Positions 37,531 to 49,133 of a stretch of 64,000 nucleotides of DNA are shown here, in pieces; the stretch's first letter is position 1; each line of letters begins with the position of its first letter. The translations under genes were made by a program, and so were the position numbers. Below the pieces are notes generated by a model that saw only the letters and a program-made list of their open reading frames with translations, had not been told where the DNA came from and made no database searches. Origin of the DNA: Triops longicaudatus (taxonomy: Eukaryota > Arthropoda > Branchiopoda > Notostraca > Triopsidae); contig JAGQDJ010000200.1 of assembly GCA_022885665.1 (NCBI GenBank), positions 79,281 to 143,280 on the forward strand, in the 5' to 3' direction.

Positions 37531-40500
37531 TCAAGCCGCCACGTCAAAGAACGTATCAATCAACGACGAAACTTGGGCAGGACTGTACTTAATATACTTA
37601 TCGGCGTTCTTGGTAAAATGTACGGAGCTATACCTGTAACGAATCATATTCATGGCTTACGAAATAATCACGGTTTTCATGAATATTTTACAACTAGTTC
37701 ATTAAAACTTCAATTCGTTTCATACTGTTGAGATCAATTCCTATGTTTAATAATTTAAATTATTTAACTTATTCTTTAAAACTTGTACTTTACTTTTATT
37801 GCTAATACTGTACTGAAAGCATCAAAATTCTTTTAAGTGTCATTCGAGTGTCTTACTTGTCGAAGAAGCTGTGATATTTGGGTAAAATATATTCTTTATT
37901 ATCACGTTTCAAGCTTTCCCGTAATTCAATGTCCGGAACGGAGTAGCTACGCTGTTGGTGCGCAATATCCTCTAATTCGCGGTTAAGGACCTATGTTAAG
38001 AAACATACGTGTTAGGAAACAAGGGACTGGGTAACCTAAATAAAAATCATTTTTTGTTACCGTAAATTTGTCTTTGATAAGGTTTTTGTCCTTATCACGC
38101 AGCTTGCCTTGCAAGAAAGTTAAAGGAATATCGTCCACCGTCATGGGAGTTAGGACTTTCGACCAAGTACTATTACAAAAAAAAGGTACCGAATTATAAT
38201 GAAAAAATCGTACAAATGATTCATGGCACGTAAAAGCATTGCAACAACTTGCCTCTGGAAATAGAGTCGCTTTTGCTCGGCCATCATATCCAAATAAATG
38301 GTTTCTGCGTCCGGTTCTAAAAGTTTGACCAATGGCAAGAGCGCCGCTCGCTGCAGAGCTTTCAGGATGTAGTGATTGTTGTTTAACCGGAACAAGGCTT
38401 TGAGGCACACGTCGCTATAAGCGTCGCTCTTAGTCATTAATGTAAGGTTCAGTTGTACCAAAACTCGCTCTAAAAAGGTACAATAAAAATTATTCCCACT
38501 GATTTTATAAATGCTATTCCAATTAGCACCAACTAGGACGTTAAACTATCATGCTTATTATCGAAAATCTTCGGTCATCACAAATCAGCAACGCTTATTG
38601 ATGTAACTACGTTACTAAATACTAGGATTACGGAAACACTTTCAAATCAGTTTCACTGAGAACCATGTTTTAAGCTATAATATTTTAAAGGACTGATTGA
38701 ATTTACCGAATGAGAGTCGAATATTGTATACAGAGTAAAGCCTTCCATGATAATTTTCTCAGCCCGCGCGTACTAAAGTTTAAGTATCCTGGAAAATATT
38801 TCAGAATACTGTTTCTGTCTAAAATCTATACTGGGTTCCATAAAATAAACCCTTTTTATTGGGAAAGTTTGTATTCAAAGTTTGTATTATACTTTGAGCT
38901 AATAAAACTACGAAAAACGAAACGTTTTTCCTTTTAAACGTTATCATATACCGTTCTAACTGAAAATCATTTTTAATATTCTTAGGAGCTCTTTATTTAT
39001 AGTATAAAAATGACTAGTAAAAGTTCTCGATAGTGAAGTGGTCAGTCATCGAATACACATTGCAAGTTTCCACATACAAATGTGACTGAACATTTGTTTG
39101 CAGTGTTTCATGGCGAAAGATCCTCTTCAGTTCCAAGTGGAATTAGTTGGGAAATGTAAGATCTATGTAACAAGTCCTCGATAGTATAGTGGTCAGTATC
39201 CCCGCCTGTCACGCGGGAGACCGGGGTTCGATTCCCCGTCGGGGAGATATTTTTTCCATCTTTTTCTTTTTTGTTAATCAAACTGATCGATCGACAACCG
39301 AACGCAACTTTTTTTAAAGTTAAGTGTCACTACTCAGAGCCGAATCGACGTATTGTCCAAGCGGTCAAAAAAGAAATTTTACATTGAAACATTGAGATAC
39401 AGTGGAAACACGTGTAACCAGTGCCTTAATAGGGGAAATGTTTACTTTCGGGAAGATTATAATCGCGTTATCGATTAATCTGTAATATTAGTATAATCTG
39501 ATGAAATAAGTAATTTTATAACTATTTTTAAACGACAGGAAGAAGAAAAATAGGAGAGAAAAAGAAAAAGATGGAAAAAATATCTCCCCGACGGGGAATC
39601 GAACCCCGGTCTCCCGCGTGACAGGCGGGGATACTGACCACTATACTATCGAGGACTTGTTACATAGATCTTACATTTCCCAACTAATTCCACTTGGAAC
39701 TGANGAAAAAATATCTCCCCGACGGGGAATCGAACCCCGGTCTCCCGCGTGACAGGCGGGGATACTGACCACTATACTATCGAGGACTTGTTACATAGAC
39801 CTTACATTTCCCAACTAATACCACTTGGAACTGAAGAGGTCCTTTCGCCTTGAAACATCGTAAACAAATGTTCAGTCACATTTGTATGTGGAAACTTGCT
39901 ATGTGCATTCGATGAAGTCACAAGTTCGATTTGGCACGAGTAACCGGTGAAGCTCAGAACACCGGACGATGACAAGTTTTTCCAGTCAAACAGAGCTTGT
40001 CATGCCATTGAAACCTAATGTAGAGATTTTGTATGTGAAAAGATTGCTGATAAAATAAAAAAAAATTGGAGAATTGATCTTTCGAACTTAACTTTCAAAT
40101 GTTAAGTTCTTTTTTAAGAATTAAAATTTTTTATTTTTAGGACGCGGATCTTTTAAGATACGGATCTACTTTTTCAAATTTTAGTTTTTCCTATGAGCGG
40201 ATCTGAAAACGCGAAAATTGCAATTAACTCCGTACAGTCTTGCTGACACTCGGAAGAATGGCATGAGCCTTGAAAAAATTTTTATCAGGTCCGATACATA
40301 ATGACGTTTAGTTGACAATGATTTAATAACTGGCCAGAAGGATCTGTTTGTGCAGTGGAATTTTTGGGAGTCGAACGTATTGTTCTTAGCAAATTACGGA
40401 AAAGTGCATAGTTTCTACATTGTTAAGCAAGCACGGAGTGCCACGATGCATGAAAAGTTGTACTTACTGATATACAAGCCCAAGACGGCTTTATGTTTCT

Positions 40501-42672
40501 CAGGCTTCGGCCAACTGACGAGTTGGGGTGGTAATTGCTGGGCATATGTGGGATCCTGGGCTAGTAGTGGTCCCAGAGTTTCTCCATAATCGGCCAGTTG
40601 CTCAAGTAAAATAAGTATGTTTAGTGTGAGCTCGAAAACTGTGCCGTCTTTAGGTAACGGTGTGAAGTTGTCATTGCGAACCCACTCAACCAGTTCTTCC
40701 AAGGCTTTCCCGCTCTACATAAGCCAAAATATTCACTCACAAACGTGTAGTTTTTGCCTTTTGCTTCAGCCTTACCGTTTCATGGAAAGTTTTAATAACT
40801 TCGTGGAATTTTTTGCGGACACTCGTATCGCAGCCTTCTAGCATCGTATCCCATTCAGGTTTTAGGGACACTAGGTGTTTCAGTATAGGAAAAACGGACA
40901 AAACGGCACCAAAATCTTGCCGCGAAATACTTCTTTTCGACCGGGACGATAAACTCTAATGTATAAAATATTTAAAATCGAGTTTAGTCAGAAAATTCGC
41001 GAAAATTACTTCTGCATCCTGGAAAATGCTATCCAAAGCGTCTTTGATAATAATGGAGAGCACAGATTTATGATGCTGCAAAGGAATGATTCCAATCATG
41101 AGCTGTAGCTCGGATTGTAAGAGTTTCAAGGCGGCAGTGAAACTCGTTAAGAACCAAAGAATTTCGTGGTCGTCGATATGATCTTCTTTGGTGTCGCCTA
41201 CGAGAAAGAAAGGTGAGATAAAGAACACCACAGGCTTTCTTCTTAGAGCTAACCGGCAGTCGGGCGTCTCGAGCTCAACGCTAAACCAGTGGACTGTTCC
41301 AAGGTTAGCGACGCTTTCATTAGCATGCGGTTCGCTTTTTTCTCCAATCTATCATAAAAAAAAACAATTAGGCAACTGACAAAGAATAGGGTATTAATTT
41401 ACAATTGCTGGATCCTTTTCGAAGTTTTACGACTAGGAGTGTCATAGCGGTTGGGAGGCTTTCCTTTCTGGTTTACCTAATATAAAATTTTTAGACCAGC
41501 ACATGTGAAGGACCGAAAATCTTACAAAATGTGTAACTAATAAAATCTGAGTGAAAGGACTATACGTAGAAATACAAAAAACAGAAGAAATAAAGAAATG
41601 TAAAAAGAAACTAAAAAAAGGCGACAAATAAATAGAAAAAAAAGCGTAGTAAAATATATTCAAAAATGAGTGCGATATGAAATTTTTAATTTCAATAAGA
41701 GGTACATTAGAAAAAAAACATACTAATGAAGGAGACACAGTCGAAGGCGACGGCATGGCCATTGGACTATTATTAGCCAAAGTAGGCGTGCCGGAATTTC
41801 CACTAGCAGTTTTCTGATGCTCTTTCAAAGCTTGCAAAGAGCGTTGTAAGTTAGATGCACGATAGCGGGCATAAATGTTCATGTAGTCGTCGCAGTTGTG
41901 AACAATGAGCCAGTCTGCAATTTGAACTAAGTCTTGGGTGACTTTGCCGGGAAAATGGCTCAAGGATGGCATTTCTTTTGGCTGTATTTCTAAGAGAAGA
42001 TAATAATTTTTCCCTTTTGTCTTCTTGCCACTGAAGTTCTACCTTCGTCACAAGAAATGAGATCCAATAGAGCCACAGGAGGTATCGGCTTACAGTGCTT
42101 GATGAGAACTTCTTTGAATTCTTTGTTGAGCCCGTCACGGCCAGCTTCAAACAGACTCACGACATTTTCAAGCTCAACGCTTTGAGGATTATTTTTCTCG
42201 AAATATTCTAACGCTTTTTCCAAGCGACTCAAAGCATGTAGATAAATGTCCAATCCTTGGCCGGGTCCCTCGCGTATTATTGGCTCCACTTCGCGGCTTA
42301 CAGTATAGAAACCAATAACGGAGTCTAACGCTACAAGCGTTTTCTCAATGTCTACGTGAAATTGCTATTAGTAATATTTTTTTCGTAAAAATCTGGTAAT
42401 ATATTGGACTTACTTTCTTGTTTTCGTTGCAAGTTTCCTGATTCTTGGTAAACTGGAAAAATAGTTTCCTCTAGCTTGGACAGTCTGTCTTCGAAGGATG
42501 TCAGAATTCCCACCATATTAGATGTTAACTGAGAACTTTTGGCTTTTGCTTCCCGAATCATGGCCAAGCCTTCGGTTTGCTAGAGGAAACATGTACACTT
42601 TATTTTAGAAGTGAAAAATGGGACTAAAATTTAGTTGTTTACCATTTCCAGCTTGTCAAGTACAGAAGCCAT
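37531..42672 (-). CDS. EXOC7: Exocyst complex component EXO70 (EXOC7) homologue
   Basis: Exocyst subunit that binds PI(4,5)P2 and tethers secretory vesicles at the plasma membrane. It starts MASVLDKLEM (exon 42672-42643). Next come SSQLTSNMVGILTSFEDRL, VEPIIREGPGQGLDIYL, PPVALLDLIS, DWLIVHNCDDYMNIYARYRA, a Ser/Pro/Thr-rich insert, ANRMLMKASLTLEQSTG, RPTAGDTKEDHIDDHEILWF, PEWDTMLEGCDTSVRKKFHE, FELTLNILILLEQLADYGET and NNHYILKALQR. The last two coding exons give PDIELRESLKRDNKEYILPKYHSFFDK and the terminal VHFTKNADKYIKYSPAQVSS (37633-37531, stop at 37531). All correspond to human EXOC7 in order. The ORFs around 40703 and 38470 are separated by a 1,998-bp intron (38470-40467) that hosts the tRNA-Asp cluster, much longer than this gene's other introns. 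Confidence 0.95.
39023..39047 (+). pseudogene. 5' fragment resembling tRNA-Asp
   Basis: GTTCTCGATAGTGAAGTGGTCAGT copies the first 24 or so bases of tRNA-Asp with a few changes, then runs into the flanking sequence shared by the cluster. No anticodon or T arm follows, so it is a truncated, non-functional copy. Confidence 0.5.
39175..39246 (+). tRNA. tRNA-Asp (anticodon GTC), copy 1
   Basis: 72 bases, no intron, no encoded CCA. The acceptor arm TCCTCGA pairs with TCGGGGA and the discriminator is G. The D arm contains AGTGGTCAGT, the anticodon loop CTGTCAC carries GTC, and the T arm has GGTTCGATTCC. The sequence is nearly that of animal tRNA-Asp. It is antisense to the host EXO70 intron. Confidence 0.97.
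39584..39655 (-). tRNA. tRNA-Asp (anticodon GTC), copy 2
   Basis: Identical 72-base tRNA-Asp on the opposite strand to copy 1, with matching flanks extending over about 60 bp on the 5' side and 25 bp on the 3' side. All arms are intact. Confidence 0.97.
39715..39786 (-). tRNA. tRNA-Asp (anticodon GTC), copy 3
   Basis: Identical tRNA-Asp 131 bp beyond copy 2 in the same orientation. The unit junction contains the window's only ambiguous base (39704). Flanks differ from copy 2 at least at two bases (AGACCTT versus AGATCTT, TAATACC versus TAATTCC), so it is not a pure assembly echo. Confidence 0.93.
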
Positions 42673-42779
42673 TTGACGCCGTTGTTACGTTACCATTAAC
42701 TAAAATATAAGGATTGTAAAACTTAATAGCAAAAACAAACTGTTTACGATGTTGTACAAAACTGTACACGCCCCTTCGG

Positions 42780-42787
42780 TGACGTCA
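42780..42787. promoter_or_regulatory. CRE-like TGACGTCA upstream of EXO70
   Basis: A perfect CREB/ATF palindrome lies about 110 bp upstream of the EXO70 start codon, in the probable promoter. Only the motif and position are seen. Confidence 0.4.
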
Positions 42788-43229
42788 AGAGCACAGCATC
42801 GCCCAATACAGCAGTGTTGCCTGACGTGTTCTCTATGAACTCCATGAGAGAAAACTGGAGTTCGACGAATTTACGCTTGAAGTTCCCGATGATTTTTTTC
42901 GACGAATAGATTTATTTTCATAAGTCTTCGATGACATCTACATAACCCTTACCCATAAAAAAGCTAAGCCTCACAGGAGTTGCTCTTGGTATTAAGTTTT
43001 TGTTTTATGAATTTTACCTTATGCCAATTTATTTACTGAATTTTTACATAGACAGCTTCAATTTAAGAAATTTCAAGATTCCTCATACAACGCATTTTTT
43101 TCCGTATCATCCATTCGTATTACATACTTTTTGTATGTCAGGGGTTAGAGGACTGTCACAGACATTCTGGTTCTTGTTAAATGTCACATTAGAGGCATTA
43201 TGGGAGATTACATTGCTCATACTCATACA

Positions 43230-44567
43230 TTAGTTTTGTACCTGTATACATTGGGTTTGCAATAGCACTATGACATACGTAGTAACCAAACTGTACATGG
43301 ATAACAAAGTACTGTCAGAAATCTTGAACAGTTCGACGGGCGAAACGGTCCAGTTCTTCAGACGCAAATGGTGTAAGTAACTCCAGCATAGTAGTTTGTC
43401 CTTAGTTTTCAATTCTTTCCAGTGATAATGAAGCGCATTGCTCATAACAGTCTGGGAATCCGTTAGTTGTTTCGGTAGGCTGCTACATAATTTGGTGAGA
43501 AAAATTAGTTTGCATAACGCTGCTATCTGTCCGGCAAAGTTTATTATAAGAATTTCGGAATCATTTGGTAATCCATCTGTTTCGTTCTGGCATCGTGACG
43601 AGTGGTAGTCCTTGCTTAATTTCTGGCATTGTAATGTTACAAAAACAAAATAACCGCCAAAGCAGCCGACGAGAAAGGACGTAGCGTAGCTTGTAAATAG
43701 CACATAGCCAAAAAATTTTTGTGCTTGGGCTACGAGACGATTCACGTACTCTGTGCGATCCCATAATTTATTTAAAACATACTCGAAAGAACTTGTCTTT
43801 AGTTCAACGTTTCCTTGCTGCTTTTTGTCATAAGATAACGAGGGTTTTTCAGCTGATCCCGTATTCTTTGTTGATTCTACGATGCATTGTAAATCCACGA
43901 GGAAGGCTTTTTCTATCTTCGAAAATAGAAACGAAAGGTAACGGTACGTATATGCAGATATAAATTCGCCGAAACAACCGAGAGAAACAGTGTAAAAATT
44001 AATGGACGATTCTATAAAGATGCAAACGTAAAAACCAACTGAGTCAGGAACGGCAAAGCTGGTGGCAAATGAAGGAAATACTTCCGCGTACACTATGTAA
44101 AAATAGACAAGAAAAGCAGTTCCCCATAGACAATAACAGCACGCAATAATGCTGGCTTTCCAATATTTTCTCGATGATTCTACTGAAACAGATACTTCTG
44201 AATCGAGAAGCTCTTCTAGCTGTCTCCATTCTTGCAAGAAATTGCAAATCGGTACACGATTCTTCATAAGTGTAAGAAAAGTGACGATGGCAAGTGGATA
44301 AAAGCTGTACGCGGACAAGGTTAGCACGATTTGCTGTATAGATTTATTGAGGAGCAGCTCCTCCGTTAAAATATAGCTTCCAAACCCGTAGACGGAAAGT
44401 AGACCAAAGCCAATGAGGATAAGGAACGTGTAACGAAGGTAAAATAATTTCCCAGTAGAATTTGATTGTCCAGTTAGTGGCATCAAGCCACCAGTCCAGA
44501 TGAGTAGCTTGTAAAGCGGAGCAATACTTCGATGCATTGGAAGGGTGTACTTTTCGGTTTTACTCAT
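43230..44567 (-). CDS. Gustatory receptor family 7-TM protein, intronless
   Basis: Single-exon frame of 445 residues from MSKTEKYTLPMHR; an upstream in-frame Met at 44672 would give 480, but the later start places the family-like NPLHRSIAPLYKLLIW-type segment at the N-terminus. Seven hydrophobic helices can be traced. A long intracellular loop lies between TM4 and TM5 (DLQCIVESTKNTG ... VELKTSSFEYVLNKLWDR). The TM7 signature of insect gustatory receptors is present as TYVIVLLQ (family pattern TYhhhhhQF; the final F is replaced). The ligand cannot be told. Most insect Grs keep a few 3' introns; this one has none, which suggests an older intron loss or a retrocopy. No disabling mutation is seen. 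Confidence 0.85.
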   Translation of the reverse strand: MSKTEKYTLPMHRSIAPLYKLLIWTGGLMPLTGQSNSTGKLFYLRYTFLILIGFGLLSVYGFGSYILTEELLLNKSIQQIVLTLSAYSFYPLAIVTFLTLMKNRVPICNFLQEWRQLEELLDSEVSVSVESSRKYWKASIIACCYCLWGTAFLVYFYIVYAEVFPSFATSFAVPDSVGFYVCIFIESSINFYTVSLGCFGEFISAYTYRYLSFLFSKIEKAFLVDLQCIVESTKNTGSAEKPSLSYDKKQQGNVELKTSSFEYVLNKLWDRTEYVNRLVAQAQKFFGYVLFTSYATSFLVGCFGGYFVFVTLQCQKLSKDYHSSRCQNETDGLPNDSEILIINFAGQIAALCKLIFLTKLCSSLPKQLTDSQTVMSNALHYHWKELKTKDKLLCWSYLHHLRLKNWTVSPVELFKISDSTLLSMYSLVTTYVIVLLQTQCIQVQN

Positions 44568-45668
44568 TTTTAGACACACATCACACGAGTTTCTCCTATC
44601 AAACTGAAATTTCGTTGAAGACTGCAAGTTATAACATTCACTGAACCATACTGGTAGGCCGTTCTGGAACAATTATCTTTCAATAGGTTGCTTCAGAATT
44701 CAAAGCTGTTGATAGGCTCGATATCGACGGAAAACTAGTGCTATGGCAACTTTTGTCCTGCTTTGTCTGATACGACCAACACGGTTTTCTCATTAAATCT
44801 CATAAGTGACCATAGGTCGCTTTCCTTAGTTCGTGCCCGAATCCGACGACTCGAAACACTTTTGTTCTCCCTCCAAAAAAATCTTACACGTGTTCGTCTG
44901 GTTTCCTTTTTTGCGTCTTATTTGACTCGCCCTTTCTCGCTTGAATAACGTTGCCATATTGACAGTGAATATGTTTCAAGATACTCTTTTAACGTTGCTC
45001 TCATAATGTACTCAAAATACTCTGCAACCAATACCTGGAGAGTGAAGTACGATTATATTCTTCCCCACATGCCAACATTCCGCAACAAGGTGAGCATTAA
45101 ATAATAGACATAAGACGTATTTTTTTTTTTGTGAATATCACAATACTGTGTATTGCAGGGAATTAGCCTGATAACACACATGAAAATAAGTTCCATAGGT
45201 AAGAAACGGGAGGCTAAACTTGAAGCTCCAAGAATAAAACAGATTTGCCAACAGAGATAACCCCAATCAACGGATAATCTCCGTTCAAAATAACAAGTTT
45301 CGCTTGGTAACTTTTCCAGTCTAGCCTCAGCGACTATTCCTTCCCTATCCATGATTTCCACTCCCCCTGTTACAACGAAGAGAGGATATTTTCTTTATTT
45401 CTTTGTTTTTAAAAACCACAACCCAAAAAAACAGCCCCTTGCAAAGGACCGCCTTTATATCTTGTGAATACAATACTCTCAACCCTACGCAAACAACTGA
45501 TTGTGATTGAAAATACTATTGCTCTCTCATTGTTGTGAACCGACTCAGCTTGGCGACTGTTATACCAGCGAAAGTTCTTGGAGGTTTCAGTCCCACCGTC
45601 TCACTCGCTAACGAAATTACAGTATTGTCTAGACTAGCAGTACTTGATAACCTACGTAAGAACCTAGG
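44568..45668. other. Intergenic between the gustatory receptor and PGC-1
   Basis: 1.1 kb. One minus-strand ORF, 45361-45053 (102 codons, MEIMDREGIVAEARLEKL...), has one or two hydrophobic stretches. It could be a degenerate membrane-protein fragment or the PGC-1 3' UTR by chance; I cannot support it as a gene. Confidence 0.4.
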
Positions 45669-48600
45669 TCACAAGCGCTGGCCTAGTTTGGCGCGTGTAC
45701 TCCGGAGTAAACTGTCGAAATCCATATCTTGCGCTCTCGGGGCCGGTGGGGGGCGAGCGTCGTAATAAATATCTTCTTCTTGTGCGGGCATTGCATCTAA
45801 AAGGACAAAAGAAAATTTATATAAACCCTAAATCGCTTACACAACAAAATTCGCAACTCTTAATTAATTCTCATTATAAATTTACAGTGAAGTGGCAGTT
45901 TTTACAGCCTCATGATTACTATTTGCAGAAAATAGTGGTTACTTGCATAAATAGTCTTAAAAATATCCGTGCATGCTAGAATTAGACACTCATTAAGCGT
46001 TTATTAAGTTTCTATAGCGAATGCGCACTTTCGATACTTCTTAAAATTCAACTCTTGTTACGTTAGATTTTTCACAGGTATTGCTTTTTTTTTTTTACTT
46101 GAGCACGCGGTTAAACCGATAAACCAATTATTACGCGTATGAACACGAGAGTTTACTGGAAATATGAAAAACGAACAATTTACCTAGATCGGCATACTCC
46201 ACTTTGCAGAACGCTCGTCTCCCGCCGAAGCAGATATCGTATCGTGGCAGATTCGGATCGTCGTTGCCATGTTCAATAGCTTCGCACGCATCAACCTTGT
46301 AGGCGAAGGTGACAAAACCATAATTCTCCCTACATTATACGCAATACCAGCGTTACGCCTTATTCATGACAAACTCTTGTGTCTCCTTTACCCTCGTTCT
46401 CGGAAATGTACACTAATATCCACAACGGGTCCAAATACTTCAAATCGTCTTCGTAAATCGGCTTTCGTAACCCCGTCTTCAAGCCTGCCCACGTACACCA
46501 CTCTTCGTTCCTCCACTTCTCTCTCCTTCTCTTGAGCCATGTGCCGTTGATACTGCGCTTCAACTTGTCTCGCCTTGTAACGCTCATGACTTACGGGCGA
46601 TAACGGTCTGTTATATAAATGAAACAAATGAATAAAAAATACAATACAAACATAATAGAATAAATAAATAAATAAATTAAAATTAAAACTACATAACTTA
46701 ATAAATAACCAAGAGAGCAACTAAATAAACAACAACTAAACGTAATTATGTAAATAAAACAAAATGCACACTAATTAAGTAAGTGCATAAAAATAAGTGA
46801 GAAAATGCAGAATTCACTTCACAAAAAGTGAAGAAAAAAAATGGTGCAGGATTTCGTGCTCCGACCATTACCTTCGTCGTAGTGACGGTGAACGTCGCAC
46901 AGGACGACGCCTGCGCCGGGACCTTCCTCGTGAATAATCAGAATCAGAATCTGATGATGAACTGGATGAACTACATGAACTCGAAGAGCTAGACGAGCTG
47001 GACGAGCTGGAGGAAGTAGAAGAGCATGAAGAAAATCGACGGCTGCGTCGTCTGCGACGTCTTACAGACCGCGAACGGGAATGCGATCTGGTCGGCGAAC
47101 GCGAAGAATGACGCCGTCGGCGCTTGGGGGCCGGGCCACCCTTTGTCGCTAGGTGTCTCTTTTCTCGGCCTGACTCAGAAGTCCTGTCGCGTTTTTCAGC
47201 CACTTCTGACCGTTGCTGAGGCGAAGATGCTCGTGAGCTTTCGCTGGACTTCAAATTACCGCGTCGTTGACGGTATTCGGCTAAATTAAGCTTCTTTTTC
47301 GAAGCTTGTGCCGGAACCTCTTCTTTCGTCTCCTCGTTAACCTCAACTTTAAGGTCCTCGCCAGTTGCAGTAGCTGTAGCTTCAATTTCAGGCGGATTCA
47401 CCGTAACTTCCGGTGTTTTTGGAATATCTTCTTCCGTAGTTTGTACTTCGACAGATATCGGCTCATGCTTGACTTTGAGCGGAGTCTGGGGCTCGGTTTC
47501 GGATTGGGGTGACGACGGTAGGTTCGAAATGGGTACGATCGGACTAACGTTCGTCGGATCTGTTAAATAAGCTGGCAATTTGTCATAAAGGATTTCTTTC
47601 TTGGCGGGAGTTACGGGAGCTAAATTGCGATAATACGACGGGAGTTTGTCGTGGAACTGCGTCGATTTTTTGCCATTATTGTTGCCATCGGCGTGGGAAC
47701 AATAGTCGTGGTCGCTGAGAGCGAAGTTCTCGGCCGATTCGCGGCCGTCTTTTGTTACGGGATCTGGTTTCTCATCGGTAACCATTGCTGGACGCGTTAG
47801 ACGGAGTAATTTGACTCGCTGTAGTGGTACGGCGGCTTCTTGTTGCCGAACGCCTTTGTTTTGCGTCTGCGTGGTCAAACTCACCAAGGGGCGTTTGTCC
47901 GGACTGAGCAGCAAGCTTTGACCTTGGGGAAAACGCTGCGAGTTTTTCTTGAGGACAGAAATCCCACCCACTCGCTTATTCGGACTTGGAGTCGGGGAAA
48001 CAGGAATCATTTCTGTCACTTTTTTAGACGGAGCGGGCGGAGCTGCGACAGAGCTGCCGGGAGGATCCAAGTGCTCCAGAAGGGAAGTGAGATCCGAGGC
48101 GGAAAAAATGACATTCTGGTTCACAATCTGTGAGGCGTCTAGCTTAACTTCGTCACTCTGGCCGTAATCCTCACTATCCGAAGTCTAAATAGTTATTAGA
48201 TATTTCGTTAATTAAAAACAACAAAAAGCCGGTCAAATCATGTCATTTTAATCACATTTAATTAAGGATGGGAAAATATTAGCGCTTATATAAAAATAGA
48301 ACAGAATGTTGTTTTTTGAAATTTGGGGTTTTCTTACTTAAAGTTAATAAAGGAGTTTTTAATTTCCTGACATTTTTTTACCTTTGTCTGATAAGGTTGG
48401 GTCTTCAGTACGTTTTTCTTTAAGTGCATACGTATATTTATATAAATATATTTCTACATACGTGCTATACTCTATACTATATTTTTATTCCTTTTTCGAT
48501 TTTTCAGCTTATTTGTTAAAAAATGTGCGAACGCTTCATAAGTTGTACACTCTACATCCGATTCATCATTAGAGTCATAGAATTCGCACTTTGTAACAAG

Positions 48601-49133
48601 TGTCACGCATTTTTTTTAACTTCAGGCACTGGAAAATGGAGTAAATTAACAGAATTTACCTCGAGTGAATTGGAACACGTGTTCCATTGATCCTGATTTA
48701 AGTAATTCTCAAGAGCCAAGCCTTGTTCGAGGTTGGAGAACGTGTCGTATAAGTCAGCTTCGGAATTCACGCCATGCCTTTACAAAAATCTAACGGTTAC
48801 ACCACGCGGTTCAGTTTTTATTTTGAAATAAGGAACCTGGTTTCGGAGGTAATAGTATCCCACGAAAAATCTTCTTCATTGTTCAAAAGGGTAGGAATAG
48901 AAGGTAAGGATGAACCGTCGAAAAGTGAGCCAAAGTCACATTCATCCGAAATTGACTAAAAGAACACGCGTTGTTTAGAAAATGTGGACAAAATGTGGCC
49001 AGTCTGAAAAGTACTCGGCACATAAAATTTTTTGGATTTAGACAAAAAGTACTAGAAAATAGCTTACTTGAGTAAAATGCGATGGAGGAGACGAAAATAA
49101 ATCCGAAAAGCTTAGGCCAATTCCAGCTTCCAT
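45669..49133 (-). CDS. srl: PGC-1 family transcriptional coactivator (spargel homologue)
   Basis: Nuclear coactivator that drives mitochondrial gene expression and couples to RNA processing. Exons 49133-49068, 48955-48837, 48777-48660, 48184-46872, 46607-46392, 46329-46184 and 45796-45669 join in phase to 701 residues. The N-terminus MEAGIGLSFSDLF is acidic. SDLTSLLEHLDPPG contains an LxxLL-like core, and DHDYCS is the HCF-1-binding DHxY motif typical of PGC-1. A long Arg/Ser domain includes a run of about 14 serines and RSHSRSRSVRRRRRR. The RRM has RVVYVGRLEDG (RNP2) and NYGFVTFAY (RNP1). The diagnostic C-terminus FGGRRAFCKVEYADLDAMP ... DMDFDSLLRSTRAKLG closes the protein, as in all family members. 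Single introns of 60-160 bp split it. Confidence 0.95.

Larger units (their letters stand above)
39050..39915. repeat. Inverted and tandem repeat carrying the tRNA-Asp genes
   Basis: The left arm (about 39059-39257) reappears as reverse complement at about 39704-39906, including the shared landmark CACATACAAATGTGACTGAA, the tRNA and GGAACTGAAGAG. A second right-hand unit (39573-39703) is a 131-bp direct copy. Arms differ by scattered substitutions and a few indels. The central spacer (about 39273-39570) is unique AT-rich DNA. Confidence 0.85.

Noticed and set aside
45053..45361. 102-codon minus-strand ORF as a second chemoreceptor fragment
   Set aside because: It lacks the TM7 signature and any other family motif; one hydrophobic stretch is not enough.
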